This document shows, piece after piece, positions 17,490 to 26,794 of a DNA stretch of 64,000 nucleotides. The stretch covers positions 1 through 64,000 of the forward strand of contig NZ_BAOG01000044.1 of NCBI RefSeq assembly GCF_000400365.1, in the 5' to 3' direction. This DNA comes from Vibrio jasicida CAIM 1864 = LMG 25398. Lineage in GTDB: Bacteria; Pseudomonadota; Gammaproteobacteria; Enterobacterales; Vibrionaceae. Position numbers and translations under genes: made by a program. The notes under the pieces are model-generated. The model saw only the letters and a list, made by a program, of their open reading frames with translations, was not told the DNA's origin and did not search any database. Each line of letters starts with the position of its first letter. The first letter of the stretch is position 1.

Positions 17490-19309
17490 AGCAGAACCTT
17501 ATCGCCGGTAAGCGATGGCCATTGATAAAAGCGTTTACCTGTCGACTTCAACTTAACTTCTAGTTGAGTAAAAATATTCACTTCAGCGTACTGAGAGAGA
17601 TAGACTGATAACACACAGCCTAAAAAGAATATTTGCTCTTTAAGGAGGATTTGGTCTGATACAGTAAGAATCAATTTAACACCATGGGCAAACCCCATTT
17701 TCCCTTGCTCGCTCACTCTCCCGGCCACTTTTTCAAACTCGAGTTTCACAAGCGCATCAATCAGAGCCTTTGTTTCTGCCGTACCAGAAAAAGCATATAG
17801 GTTCAGGGTCTGTTTGAGCACTGCCAGTCCATCGTCTTGTGTGAAATGATTCAGTGTGAGTAGCTTGGTCAGTTGCCACCGCGTACTTTCATCCATTTCA
17901 GGCCTCACTGTTTCAGATAAAGACACCAAACAACGTACTGACTCAAAGTTATCGTTAACGTCAGGTAATGATACTTCTGGTAAACCACCACCAAACGGAA
18001 GTTTTTGCGGCAGGTTCCGATTGCAACACTCCGCTTGTACGTACATAAGCCAATTTTCACGGCTCTCTGGAGTAAAGAGTTGATGTTTTTTATCCACAAA
18101 AGACAGATACGTTTCTCGCCCGGGTTCGTCGTATCCACCAGCCCAGTTTTTGTCCTCTCGCCTCATTAACCAATAAATGTCACTATTACCCATGTAGTGC
18201 GTATGTTCACCGGCATAATAGCAAGGCAAATTTTCATAAGTCTTATTCCAGTTTCTCAACGTCACATTGGTAATCGAAACAACTTCATTACTCTCTGCTT
18301 CTTGGTATTGAGGCGACAAATGGTAATCGTACTCAGATGGCAGTAAACGTTTAGGTTCCATGGTACTTTGAAAGAGGTTAATGACTGGAGTACAGCCGAG
18401 CATTAGGCTTTCGTTGTCGACTTGTTTCGGTAACCAGTCGTCTGTGGAGTCAAAGAAAAAACAGAGGCTTATCGATTCGCCTAAATCAAGTTTATTGAGT
18501 TCTAAATCAATCAGGTCAAAGAACATAAATTTTTCTGGGAAGTGTAAGTATTCAACCAACATTCTTGACGCTGAGAAGCTTCTTTTGCCATAGGGCACAA
18601 CTTTATCCGAATCCGAGAACCCCACAGATTTCAGATGCCTTTTCGTATACGATGCGACTTCTTTCCCTTGAACGGATACCGACAATCCAACAAGATTTTG
18701 GAATAACATTTGATACAACTTCTGTGTAAGTTGAGGTTGGCCATTGAGGTAAAACCTCAAGGTGTCGATGCCCATTAGGTTAATTGCACTTTCACTATCA
18801 TTGGCATGAAGTTGAACGTTAAGCATCGAGTTTGCCACTTGCTCCCATCGAGACCCCATAGGTTTCACAGGCGCATTTTCAAATGAGCAATCATTTACGC
18901 GTAATGGGTACATTCGCGTTTCATAGCATGTTCTAAATTCACATTCTTTAAATCTTGGAGCGCCGATGACAACACGTTCACCAGAGACAACATCAAAATA
19001 GGCATTGGTGGATTCCGAGCACGTCATTTTCACAATCGACATGGAAGGAATTGGCGCGTGAAAATCTGGGTAGAGTTGCCCCAGCAGTGATTCTGTGAAT
19101 TGAGGGTAGCTGTTGTCTAAACTTTGGCGAATTCTCGCAGTTAAAAATGCGCACCCCTCAAGAAGTCGCTCTACATGAGGATCCTCGACTTGTTCTTCAC
19201 TTATTCTCAAACGAGACGCGATCTTAGGGTACTGCTCACCGAACTCCTGTCCTTTATGGCGTAAGTAAGCCAACTCGCGATTGTAGTACTTTAGAAACTC
19301 TTCACTCAT
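17486..19309 (-). CDS. tssF: T6SS baseplate protein TssF
   Basis: TssF is the main wedge subunit of the baseplate. It has 607 residues and starts with the conserved FLKYYNRELAYLRHKGQEF segment. DPHVERLLEGCAFL (about 42-55) and the QLYPDFHAPIPSM segment are also hallmarks of the family. It overlaps tssE by 4 bp at its start and tssG by 4 bp at its end, so the three wedge proteins are made as a coupled block. Confidence 0.96.
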   Translation of the reverse strand: MSEEFLKYYNRELAYLRHKGQEFGEQYPKIASRLRISEEQVEDPHVERLLEGCAFLTARIRQSLDNSYPQFTESLLGQLYPDFHAPIPSMSIVKMTCSESTNAYFDVVSGERVVIGAPRFKECEFRTCYETRMYPLRVNDCSFENAPVKPMGSRWEQVANSMLNVQLHANDSESAINLMGIDTLRFYLNGQPQLTQKLYQMLFQNLVGLSVSVQGKEVASYTKRHLKSVGFSDSDKVVPYGKRSFSASRMLVEYLHFPEKFMFFDLIDLELNKLDLGESISLCFFFDSTDDWLPKQVDNESLMLGCTPVINLFQSTMEPKRLLPSEYDYHLSPQYQEAESNEVVSITNVTLRNWNKTYENLPCYYAGEHTHYMGNSDIYWLMRREDKNWAGGYDEPGRETYLSFVDKKHQLFTPESRENWLMYVQAECCNRNLPQKLPFGGGLPEVSLPDVNDNFESVRCLVSLSETVRPEMDESTRWQLTKLLTLNHFTQDDGLAVLKQTLNLYAFSGTAETKALIDALVKLEFEKVAGRVSEQGKMGFAHGVKLILTVSDQILLKEQIFFLGCVLSVYLSQYAEVNIFTQLEVKLKSTGKRFYQWPSLTGDKVLL

Positions 19310-19770
19310 TTTGTTCTACTCAATTTCATACCAAGGCTCACCGGTTCAACTTCTGAGTTAAATGTGACTTCGTGGGTATTGCTTCCAATTAGGCAGGTTG
19401 CGGTGATTTTTAACCTCAGCGTTCGATCTGTGGCGCTTTTCTCACCTAAAATACTCACCAAAGGAGACTCTAGACGCGGTTCAAACTCCTTTATTGCATC
19501 GCAGACAATTTCACAAAGCTGATTTTGCCCTTCTTGGCTGCTGTATGGCATTGAAGAAAAGTCTGGCAGACCGTAGTTTAAAATGGAGTCTCGAACTTCT
19601 AAAAGATCATCAGGAAGTTCACGCCAACCAATTCGACTATTCAGCATGGCTTCAACATCCCTTAATAAGTTATTAAGTAAGGACTGAGAACTTGCTGGAA
19701 AGTCTTTCTCTTCACGAACATTCGGATCTGAGTCGATTAGTTTGTCCAGTAATGACGCCTCTAAAGCCAT
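19306..19770 (-). CDS. tssE: T6SS baseplate protein TssE (gp25-like)
   Basis: TssE is the gp25-like lysozyme-fold subunit that starts sheath assembly on the baseplate. It has 154 residues. The gp25 region contains DSILNYGLPDFSS (about 66-78) and a following ECE-like helix region (LCEIVCDAIKEFEPRL). The sequence is not expected to be an active lysozyme. Its stop overlaps the tssF start by 4 bp, and its own start lies 8 bp after the tagJ stop. Confidence 0.93.
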   Translation of the reverse strand: MALEASLLDKLIDSDPNVREEKDFPASSQSLLNNLLRDVEAMLNSRIGWRELPDDLLEVRDSILNYGLPDFSSMPYSSQEGQNQLCEIVCDAIKEFEPRLESPLVSILGEKSATDRTLRLKITATCLIGSNTHEVTFNSEVEPVSLGMKLSRTK

Positions 19771-19778
19771 CGCGACCT

Positions 19779-20576
19779 CTAAGCTTTTAATACGGTTTCT
19801 TCAAGTAATTTCAAATCAAAGAGAGGAAGTGCAGTTTCACCCACTAACCAGCACTTTTGACCCAACCCAACGAATAACTCTTGCTCTGCAACTTGTTGCC
19901 AATCCGTTTCTCTACCTAGTTTTTGGGCATCGGTTTGAGAACCAATGTAAGTCAAAGGCGTATGACCCTCGCCTTCACCTAGACCTTCTATATCGAATTC
20001 AACGGGACGCCAAATCGTCTCTAATAGTGAAGATGGTGTTTTTAGTTCAAGCTGTTTCACATTGGCGATAGGCACAAGGAAGTAATTGCCTGCAGTCGAA
20101 AAGAGCTCTATGTATCCACCCAATTGATCATCTATGTCTCGAACGTCATCATAAATATTACCGCCCTGACTAAATGATTTTTTGACGCGTTGTTGCTCTA
20201 TCTCAGACGCTAAGTTGTAGGCATTACGTTGGTCATTATTTTTTAGTGCTAAGTTGAATTCAATCAATAACCTATTCAGCCCTTCATGGTCACTGACAAA
20301 CTGAGCCGTTGCTGCTCCATGAAAAAAATCCTTACGGGCTTGAGCTGCTTTAACGAGGTGACGTAGTTGACTGGCTCCAGAAAGATATTCTGGGAACAGT
20401 TTAATCGCTTGCATCAACTGTTCGTCCGCCCGTTCAAAATTACCGTCAATACAAAGAAGCTCGATGAAAGAACTACGAAGAGTTGCATCTTTAGGAGAAG
20501 CTTTTATATTCTCGATGAGTACTTCTAGTGCTTCTGTTAACTTGCCTTCTGCTAACGCGCTTTTCCATTTTGTCAT
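19779..20576 (-). CDS. tagJ: TagJ/ImpE-family T6SS accessory protein
   Basis: This is a soluble 265-residue ImpE-family protein. The N-terminal half is a TPR-like helical region (about 1-130), with repeats such as ASPKDATLRSSFIELLCIDGNFERADEQL broken over several helices. The C-terminal half is the ImpE fold, with a WRPVEFDIEGLGEG-type segment. In other systems TagJ binds the TssB sheath subunit and is not essential for firing. It lies between the second tssC-like gene and tssE, as is usual for clusters of this type. Confidence 0.88.
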   Translation of the reverse strand: MTKWKSALAEGKLTEALEVLIENIKASPKDATLRSSFIELLCIDGNFERADEQLMQAIKLFPEYLSGASQLRHLVKAAQARKDFFHGAATAQFVSDHEGLNRLLIEFNLALKNNDQRNAYNLASEIEQQRVKKSFSQGGNIYDDVRDIDDQLGGYIELFSTAGNYFLVPIANVKQLELKTPSSLLETIWRPVEFDIEGLGEGEGHTPLTYIGSQTDAQKLGRETDWQQVAEQELFVGLGQKCWLVGETALPLFDLKLLEETVLKA

Positions 20577-20585
20577 TTTGATTCC

Positions 20586-22097
20586 TTACACCACCTTTTC
20601 TGGTGATAACTCCGTTATTAATTTGATCGCCGATACCATTTGATCGAGTTGAAAATGAGGACGTAAATGAATCACCGAATAATAATGCCCCGGCGCATCA
20701 CGCTTTTCTTTCACCGCGATACTTGCCTCGTTCAGGGGGTACTTAGCCCTAAGCTCATCGGACGCTTCATCAGAAGCAGTCGTGTATTGGTGTAACCAAT
20801 GCTGAAAATCTCGTTGTATTGCAGACGAATCTTGGTAACTACCAATCTTGTCCCGTCCCATCACTTTGATGTAATGAGCAATTCGAGATACACAGAGGGT
20901 ATACTGCAACATCGATGATAATTTCGCGTTTACGCTGATGTGCGCTTCTTGGTAGCGCTGTGGTTCATGTAGAGAAACATTCGATGTCATCCCAATCATG
21001 TCTGTTTCCGGTACAGGGGTAAGTGACATGAAACCGTTATCTGCTAAAACCTGCTCTCGTGACTCAGAAAGCTTTACGTTTAAAGGGCTTCTATCACGTG
21101 AATTTTTCACATTAAACTGAATCTGACTACGCGTTGGAGCGAGGACAAGGCCTTGAGTATAGTCGCCTTTTTTTATTCCTCTCATGTGAGTAAACCAACC
21201 GTGTTCCTGATACGTTCTTATTGCAATGGCACCGAAGCTATATGCTGCGCTTCCCCATAAAAGTTGTGTTTCTGAGTCGTCAATTCTCTCTTCAAACTGA
21301 AAACTTTCCGCTCGTGTTCCATCGCTGCCATGCGGCTGGCGAAACAAGACATTTGGTGCAGTGATGCCGATAAATTTCGACTCTTCTGATTCTCGTAGCC
21401 TTCGCCACTTCCCATATTCCACTTGTTCAAATTGAGTCGAAATATCACCAATCGCTGAAAGCTCAGAAAAACGATTCACCCCAAAAACACCCGGTGTCGC
21501 TGACAATATAAAAGGGCTAAATGCTGCAGCCGCTGATTGAGATACCTTACTCAATACAGATAAATCACGATCAAAATGGTTAGTAACAGGGTCGTGACGA
21601 AGCTCGTAATCACCAATGACTAACCCAAAAGGCTCTCCACCAGGTGTTCCATATTCGTTTTGATACAGAAGTTTAAACAATGCAGACTGATCAAATTCGA
21701 TCGCTTTTAATGCGTCTTTACTGATTTCGTCCCATGTTACTGAAAGGAGCTTCACCTTAACTTCTTCTGATGATTGCCCATCGACCTGAGCACATAAATA
21801 GCGAAGGCCGATCCAACTGCGCTCTAGCTTCTGGAAAGCACAATGATGGATTATCTCATTGAGTTGTTTTTCGAGTAGCTCATCGATCTCATCTATAGCA
21901 CTCATCAGGCTATGTCGAAAACTCTCCATGTTTGAACTTTTAGTACCTTCCAACCATACTTTTGCCGAATGTAGTGAATCCATTGAATCGATAAATTTAT
22001 TCATCCAATGGCTATCAAGTTCCGCACACCCAAGGGGACTAAATTCGTGCTTCAATTCACTTGGGTCTAAGAAATTTAATGACGTATGTTTGCGCAT
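20586..22097 (-). CDS. Second TssC-like sheath-family protein
   Basis: This 503-residue protein is a diverged paralogue of the TssC encoded just upstream. It keeps the core segments GGEPFGLVIGDYEL, FSPFILSATPGVFG and the C-terminal AKYPLNEASIAVKEK. It is clearly less conserved, with a different first ~45 residues where TssC contacts TssB. Several T6SS clusters with the same gene order, including Agrobacterium (TssC40/TssC41) and V. parahaemolyticus T6SS2, carry such a pair. Its exact role is unsettled; it could cap the sheath or modify baseplate docking. A 10-bp stem-loop separates it from tssC. Confidence 0.9.
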   Translation of the reverse strand: MRKHTSLNFLDPSELKHEFSPLGCAELDSHWMNKFIDSMDSLHSAKVWLEGTKSSNMESFRHSLMSAIDEIDELLEKQLNEIIHHCAFQKLERSWIGLRYLCAQVDGQSSEEVKVKLLSVTWDEISKDALKAIEFDQSALFKLLYQNEYGTPGGEPFGLVIGDYELRHDPVTNHFDRDLSVLSKVSQSAAAAFSPFILSATPGVFGVNRFSELSAIGDISTQFEQVEYGKWRRLRESEESKFIGITAPNVLFRQPHGSDGTRAESFQFEERIDDSETQLLWGSAAYSFGAIAIRTYQEHGWFTHMRGIKKGDYTQGLVLAPTRSQIQFNVKNSRDRSPLNVKLSESREQVLADNGFMSLTPVPETDMIGMTSNVSLHEPQRYQEAHISVNAKLSSMLQYTLCVSRIAHYIKVMGRDKIGSYQDSSAIQRDFQHWLHQYTTASDEASDELRAKYPLNEASIAVKEKRDAPGHYYSVIHLRPHFQLDQMVSAIKLITELSPEKVV

Positions 22098-22118
22098 GTA
22101 GCCTATTCCGCTAGAAAG

Positions 22119-22145
22119 TGTGGTTGGCCAAGACAGCCAACCACA
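22119..22145 (-). other. 10-bp stem-loop between tssC and the tssC paralogue
   Basis: TGTGGTTGGC at 22119-22128 pairs perfectly with GCCAACCACA at 22136-22145, leaving a 7-nt loop. On the transcribed (minus) strand it is followed by CTTTCTAG, not by a T-run, so it is not a standard terminator. It lies 7 bp after the tssC stop and may protect the tssBC mRNA from 3' decay or set the ratio to the downstream genes. Confidence 0.6.
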
Positions 22146-22151
22146 ACGTGC

Positions 22152-23645
22152 TTAACCACCCGATTGCGGGATTTTTGCCACCAAACGAAGTGATGTGGTG
22201 AGCTCTTCCATTTGTAACCAAGGTTTCAACCAAGCCACAGCATTGTATGAACCTGGTGCACCAGGAATCTCTTTGACTTGAACACGAGCATCTGCCAACG
22301 GATATTTTGCTCTGATCTCTTGACCACCACCCTCAGAAGCATTGACGTAACTTAGGATCCAGCGGTTTAGCCACGATTCCACGTCCTCAGCCTCCATGAA
22401 GCTGCCAATTTTGTCACGGGCCATGACTTTCAAATAATGCGCGAAACGGGAAGTTGCCATCATATAAGGTAGGCGAGCAGAAATAGCCGCATTAGCAGTG
22501 GCATCCGGCGAATCATGGTTGGCTGCTTTTTGGCAAGTTTGAGCACCGAAGAACACCGCATAATTGGTGTTTTTGTAGTGACACAATGGTAGGAAACCAA
22601 GTTTACCTAGTTCCGCTTCACGTCGGTCTGTAATGCCAATTTCAGTTGGGCATTTCATATCAGGATCGCCATCATCACTCATGAAGAAGTGTGTCGGTAA
22701 GTTATCCACTCGACCTCCCCCTTCAGCACCACGAATGGCAGTACAGAAACCATATTTAGAAAACGCGTCTGTAAGCTTTGCCCCCAACACGTAAGAAGAG
22801 TTCATCCAACAGTAATCATTATGCTCAGCATTAGTCGCGATACCTGAAACTGAGTCGACTTCAAACTCCTCGAAACCAAACTCTTCCACCGGAGAAGTCG
22901 CTTGACCATAAGGTAAACGAGCTAATACTTTGGGCATGGTTAAGCTTACAAAGCGTGAGTCCGCACTCTCTCGGAATGAACGCCATTGTGCGTATTCAAG
23001 AGATTCAAAAACTTTATCTAAATCACGTGGCTTCGAAAGCTCTGTCCACTCATCAAAACCAAACAAAGCTGGTGAAGCGGCGGACAAGAATGGAGAGAAA
23101 CCTGAAGCGGCCACATTCGACATTAAACGAAGTGATTCAATGTCTTCTGGATGGTTAGTAAATTCATAGTCACCAATCAAAGCGCCGTATGGTTCACCGC
23201 CGGCACTACCGAACTCAGACTCATAGACCTTCTTAAAGATTTGGCTTTGGTCGAACTCTACAGCTTTACTCAAGTCTTTATGAAGCTCTTTCTTAGTAAT
23301 ACTGATCATACGAACCTTTAAGGTAGAGCTCGTATCAGAGTTCATCACTAAGTAATTGAGACCACGCCAAGAGCCCTCTAGTTTTTGTAACTCAGGGTGA
23401 TGCATAACTTCAGACAATTGCTCTGAGATTTGCTGGTCTAGCAAATTAATGGCTTCACGGAATGTCACTGTTAAGTTCTTATTCCAAGTTACAGTGCCTT
23501 TCATCGCTTCTTCTGCCAGCGTTTTTATCAGCTCTTGCGCTCGAGAGGATTCTGTCTGCTTCGTCGCTCCGATCGCTTGTTCCAAAAATGAAGACGCTTG
23601 CTGGCTAACTGTTGGATCTAGTTGCTTTTCAACTTGTGTAGTCAT
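22152..23645 (-). CDS. tssC: T6SS contractile sheath large subunit TssC (VipB)
   Basis: This is the main sheath subunit, which pairs with TssB to form the contractile sheath. It has 497 residues with typical segments: [15 protein letters not shown] (about 93-107), [29 protein letters not shown], and the C-terminal [17 protein letters not shown]. The start shares one base with the tssB stop (TAATG), as expected for two subunits needed in equal amounts. Confidence 0.97.
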   Translation of the reverse strand: MTTQVEKQLDPTVSQQASSFLEQAIGATKQTESSRAQELIKTLAEEAMKGTVTWNKNLTVTFREAINLLDQQISEQLSEVMHHPELQKLEGSWRGLNYLVMNSDTSSTLKVRMISITKKELHKDLSKAVEFDQSQIFKKVYESEFGSAGGEPYGALIGDYEFTNHPEDIESLRLMSNVAASGFSPFLSAASPALFGFDEWTELSKPRDLDKVFESLEYAQWRSFRESADSRFVSLTMPKVLARLPYGQATSPVEEFGFEEFEVDSVSGIATNAEHNDYCWMNSSYVLGAKLTDAFSKYGFCTAIRGAEGGGRVDNLPTHFFMSDDGDPDMKCPTEIGITDRREAELGKLGFLPLCHYKNTNYAVFFGAQTCQKAANHDSPDATANAAISARLPYMMATSRFAHYLKVMARDKIGSFMEAEDVESWLNRWILSYVNASEGGGQEIRAKYPLADARVQVKEIPGAPGSYNAVAWLKPWLQMEELTTSLRLVAKIPQSGG

Positions 23646-24175
23646 TACTGAGCTCCTTCTGGATTATCTGAAGGAACAGGCTCACTAAGTTTGAGCTCAC
23701 CCGCTAGTTTAGTAAGGTTCTCAGTGTTGTTCAGAACATCCTCTAGAATGTTTTCTAGCTCCTCAGAACGGTCGACTTTCGTCATTAAATCACGGAGTTT
23801 GTTACGCGTTTCCATTAACTGACGCAACGGATCCACTTGATTCACAATCGCCGCAGGTTCAAAATCTTGCATCGATTTGAAACTTAAATCGACCTCGAAT
23901 TGAGAATCATCGTTTGCTAATTTGTTCGCGACTTTAAACTTTACTGATGGGCTCATCTTTTTAAGCACATCATCAAAGTTGTCACGATCGATCTGAATAA
24001 AACGACGGTCTTTAAGTGGTTTCAAAGCTTCTGTATTTTGGCCTGCAAAATCACCCATTACACCGACAACAAAAGGAAGCTCTTTTTTTAGCGTTGTCCC
24101 TTCGGTTTCAACATCATAAGTAATGTGAACACGAGGCTTCCTCACTCGTGACAGTTTCGAGTGGATACTCGTCAT
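23645..24175 (-). CDS. tssB: T6SS contractile sheath small subunit TssB (VipA)
   Basis: TssB forms the sheath with TssC and carries the surface recognised by partner proteins. It has 176 residues. The N-terminus [21 protein letters not shown] and the segment [16 protein letters not shown] (about 33-48) are the family hallmarks. A helical region runs through the C-terminal half, which ends in a short Ser/Glu/Pro-rich tail. It is followed without a gap by tssC. Confidence 0.97.
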   Translation of the reverse strand: MTSIHSKLSRVRKPRVHITYDVETEGTTLKKELPFVVGVMGDFAGQNTEALKPLKDRRFIQIDRDNFDDVLKKMSPSVKFKVANKLANDDSQFEVDLSFKSMQDFEPAAIVNQVDPLRQLMETRNKLRDLMTKVDRSEELENILEDVLNNTENLTKLAGELKLSEPVPSDNPEGAQ

Positions 24176-24190
24176 ACCGTTCTCCCTTTC

Positions 24191-25303
24191 TTAATTTTCA
24201 TTTTGTTCTGCTATGCCAACTAAACGGAAATAACTTTTCTTTGCATCCCCGTCGGATATCAATTCCGCCAATAATTCAGGCAGAGGCATTCCACACCAAC
24301 GAATAATCTGTTCGATGGAGTAAGAAACTGGTGAATGTGGCTCACTCTCTCTAAAGAAGTCAGCAACCTGTTGCAATTGTTCAATGGCTTGCTCACGAGA
24401 CTGCATATTAGTTGTTAGTAGTGCTTGTGGTTGGAGAGGTGAAGACTGTTCTTGCACTTCGATTTCACCGTCATATTCATTTAGTTCTGCAACTACTTTA
24501 GGCGTCTTAAATCGGCTACCTAACAAATGCTTAAGCGCCGAGTGTATTGAATCTAATTTTTTTGATATGTAAGAACTTGGGGTGACGTCACCAACCGCTT
24601 CATCAAGTTTTTCGCTGAACTGACTGAAAGCAATCATTGCAAATTCCAAATCACCAATCAGTTGCTGGTAAAATTCATCCGACGTGGCTTTTACGGTTTC
24701 TGCAATTTTCGACATCTCCACTGCACCTTGGTCAACTTTTGAACGACGCTTGTCTTCATCTAACCGTTCTAGCTCAACAGCTTGCTGGTACTCCCAGAAT
24801 GCATATGCTTGTTCTATACCCACATCTGTTAGCGGCACCGAGGCAATTGGAAAAATCAATGTACCTTCATTATCAATGCCATTTAGTCCGATGATCGAGG
24901 AAGTTCGGGTTTCCATGCCATCTTCATCCGGCATTGGGTACAATTGATCCCAGTACTTTTCGATGTAAGTCGTTGCCAATTGGTATCCAAGGCCTAATCC
25001 ACGAAAGCCATGAATTCGAGTTAATGCTTCAATAAGCCAAGCTACGAATTCCAAGTCTTTAGATTGTGAAGCGAGAATGTCAGGAACCTCATCAACAAAT
25101 ACACGCCATAAGTTGGTATGAGTAAGGATGCTTTCCTCTTCGATGATGGCATTTCGCTCTGCATTACGTGCCGCCATTCTATGATCTTTTAAACGATAGT
25201 AAGCCGACTGGGGGGAGACATCTTCGCGAGGATCGATTCCAGTTGGATTTTCCTCAGAGATAGGCTCAAGAGCTACATCGTACCAATCAAACATATCACT
25301 CAT
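24191..25303 (-). CDS. tssA: T6SS assembly protein TssA
   Basis: TssA primes tube and sheath growth and caps the distal end in some systems. It has 370 residues. The N-terminal ImpA-related domain contains NPTGIDPREDVSPQSAYYRLKD broken over residues 19-40 and the conserved EYW-type LYPMPDED segment (about 116). The C-terminal part ends in a short helical domain with the motif IEQIIRWCGMPLPELL. An AGGAAGG site precedes the ATG, and the start overlaps the end of the phosphatase gene by 8 bp. Confidence 0.93.
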   Translation of the reverse strand: MSDMFDWYDVALEPISEENPTGIDPREDVSPQSAYYRLKDHRMAARNAERNAIIEEESILTHTNLWRVFVDEVPDILASQSKDLEFVAWLIEALTRIHGFRGLGLGYQLATTYIEKYWDQLYPMPDEDGMETRTSSIIGLNGIDNEGTLIFPIASVPLTDVGIEQAYAFWEYQQAVELERLDEDKRRSKVDQGAVEMSKIAETVKATSDEFYQQLIGDLEFAMIAFSQFSEKLDEAVGDVTPSSYISKKLDSIHSALKHLLGSRFKTPKVVAELNEYDGEIEVQEQSSPLQPQALLTTNMQSREQAIEQLQQVADFFRESEPHSPVSYSIEQIIRWCGMPLPELLAELISDGDAKKSYFRLVGIAEQNEN

Positions 25304-26090
25304 GCGACCTTCCTCTTAAGAAGACTGGAATCGTCGCGTCTTCGTGTCGTGGCAATTCAATTTCATTCTCTGCTTTACACACTTTCACCAACGCACACGT
25401 GACATTGTCACTCGCGCCACGCACTAAGGCTGAATGCATGAGGGCTAATCCAGCTTGATTGACAGAATCTGCATACAAGGTTTTGTGCATTTCTTCGTTG
25501 GTCAGTTCTTTAGATAAGCCATCACTACATAGCAGGAACTGGTCACCGTCCGCGAGCTGTCCAGAGATTTGATCTATGGTCACTTCTTCATCTACTCCCA
25601 CCGCACGAGTTATCACATTTGCAAGCGGATGAGACTCTGCGTCTTCAAATGCGAGTAGCCCCTGCTCAACCAAATCCATCACTTGGCTGTGATCACGTGT
25701 TCTTTGTGAGAAAGTACTCGCTCTTAATTGATAAATACGACTATCACCAACCCATAAACAATGGTAATAACCGTCTTGCACTAACAGCAAAACGAGTGTG
25801 GTTCCCATTGTTTTCCCTTCTAACTGGGCTTGTGCATAATGGTAAATTTCTCGGTTTGCTTGCTGGACCACATATCTTAGTTCATCGATTCCAAACGAGT
25901 CTGAATCTTTTACATAACGCGCGATACGATCGACCAGCATCTGACTTGCGATATCGCCAGCACTGTGCCCCCCCATCCCGTCAGCGACGACCCAAACACC
26001 ATGATCAGACATATCAAGCAAAGCGTCTTCGTTGTGCGGCCTCACCTTTCCAGGATGTGTTTTGGCAAAGGTAAAATAGTTCCAATCCAT
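25296..26090 (-). CDS. pppA: PP2C-family Ser/Thr phosphatase PppA
   Basis: This phosphatase reverses the phosphorylation of Fha by the T6SS kinase and so switches the apparatus off. The PP2C motifs are present: PHNEDALLDM, VADGMGGHSAGD, GTTLVLLL, WVGDSRIYQL, SDGLSKELT and ASDNVTCALVK. I chose the ATG at 26090, 9 bp past the tagF stop, which gives 264 residues and starts just before the first beta strand. A longer frame to 26183 adds 31 residues that overlap tagF and look non-homologous. The gene is co-transcribed with tagF and the core genes. Confidence 0.93.
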   Translation of the reverse strand: MDWNYFTFAKTHPGKVRPHNEDALLDMSDHGVWVVADGMGGHSAGDIASQMLVDRIARYVKDSDSFGIDELRYVVQQANREIYHYAQAQLEGKTMGTTLVLLLVQDGYYHCLWVGDSRIYQLRASTFSQRTRDHSQVMDLVEQGLLAFEDAESHPLANVITRAVGVDEEVTIDQISGQLADGDQFLLCSDGLSKELTNEEMHKTLYADSVNQAGLALMHSALVRGASDNVTCALVKVCKAENEIELPRHEDATIPVFLRGRSHE

Positions 26091-26098
26091 TATTATTC

Positions 26099-26794
26099 CT
26101 ACCAATTCCACTTGTGCCATTGGCCGTCTAACATTGCCGAGAACTGCCCTATAGAAGGGAGCCCTGAACTTACAAACATACACGGTTCAACCTTGGACGA
26201 TCCCTCTGTCCACCAAAAGCAAGGCGCTTTGTTTTGCTGTTTTATTAACGCACTAAGCAATGCAGTTGATGTCAAAGCTTCGTTTTGGGAAAACACCGTT
26301 GAGAGCTCACTTCGATACATTTCGGATATCGGTGAGACTTCAATGTCAATTTTAGAAAGCGTGTCGCTAGGCTGATTCAAATTTTGTGTCCATGCATCAA
26401 AAACGAAAGCGTCGTCAAGAACAGCGAGTGCTAGATCTTGACTATCTCTCCCCCAACCATTGTTCGACCAATACTGTGTCGCATCTCCTTTTACCGCGCG
26501 AGCAACAGTAAAAAAGAAGTAGCGTCCAGAAGCATCAACACTTGGTATCATGCTACCGATGTAAGTCGCCTCTTCCATATAGCTGACATCTAGAGCAAAG
26601 TTCCACACTGGTGACGTAAGAAAACACTCGTCCCACTGTTCACCAAGCTGCTCTCGACTGACCGCAATAATCGCTTGCTGCCAATCATGCCAACGATTGG
26701 TAAAAGATTGTGGCAATCCATGCTTAACAAAATCACCTTTCACTGGCATTTTGCCAACATAACCCCAGCTTGGACTTATAAGGTTTGCGGACAT
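26099..26794 (-). CDS. tagF: T6SS post-translational repressor TagF
   Basis: TagF blocks T6SS activity post-translationally, in several species by binding Fha. This 231-residue protein starts with the family motif GYVGKMPVKGDFVKHGLP (about 11-28). It also carries the conserved WxxDECFLTSPVWNF and GSMIPSVDASGRYFFF segments of the TagF/DUF2094 family. It overlaps the end of tssM by 19 bp. Together with pppA, fha and the kinase it completes the threonine-phosphorylation switch in this cluster. Confidence 0.93.
   Translation of the reverse strand: MSANLISPSWGYVGKMPVKGDFVKHGLPQSFTNRWHDWQQAIIAVSREQLGEQWDECFLTSPVWNFALDVSYMEEATYIGSMIPSVDASGRYFFFTVARAVKGDATQYWSNNGWGRDSQDLALAVLDDAFVFDAWTQNLNQPSDTLSKIDIEVSPISEMYRSELSTVFSQNEALTSTALLSALIKQQNKAPCFWWTEGSSKVEPCMFVSSGLPSIGQFSAMLDGQWHKWNW

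Noticed and set aside
25296..26183. Longer PP2C phosphatase start at 26183
   Set aside because: The extra 31 residues overlap tagF and do not fit the PP2C fold; ATG 26090 follows the tagF stop by a few bases.
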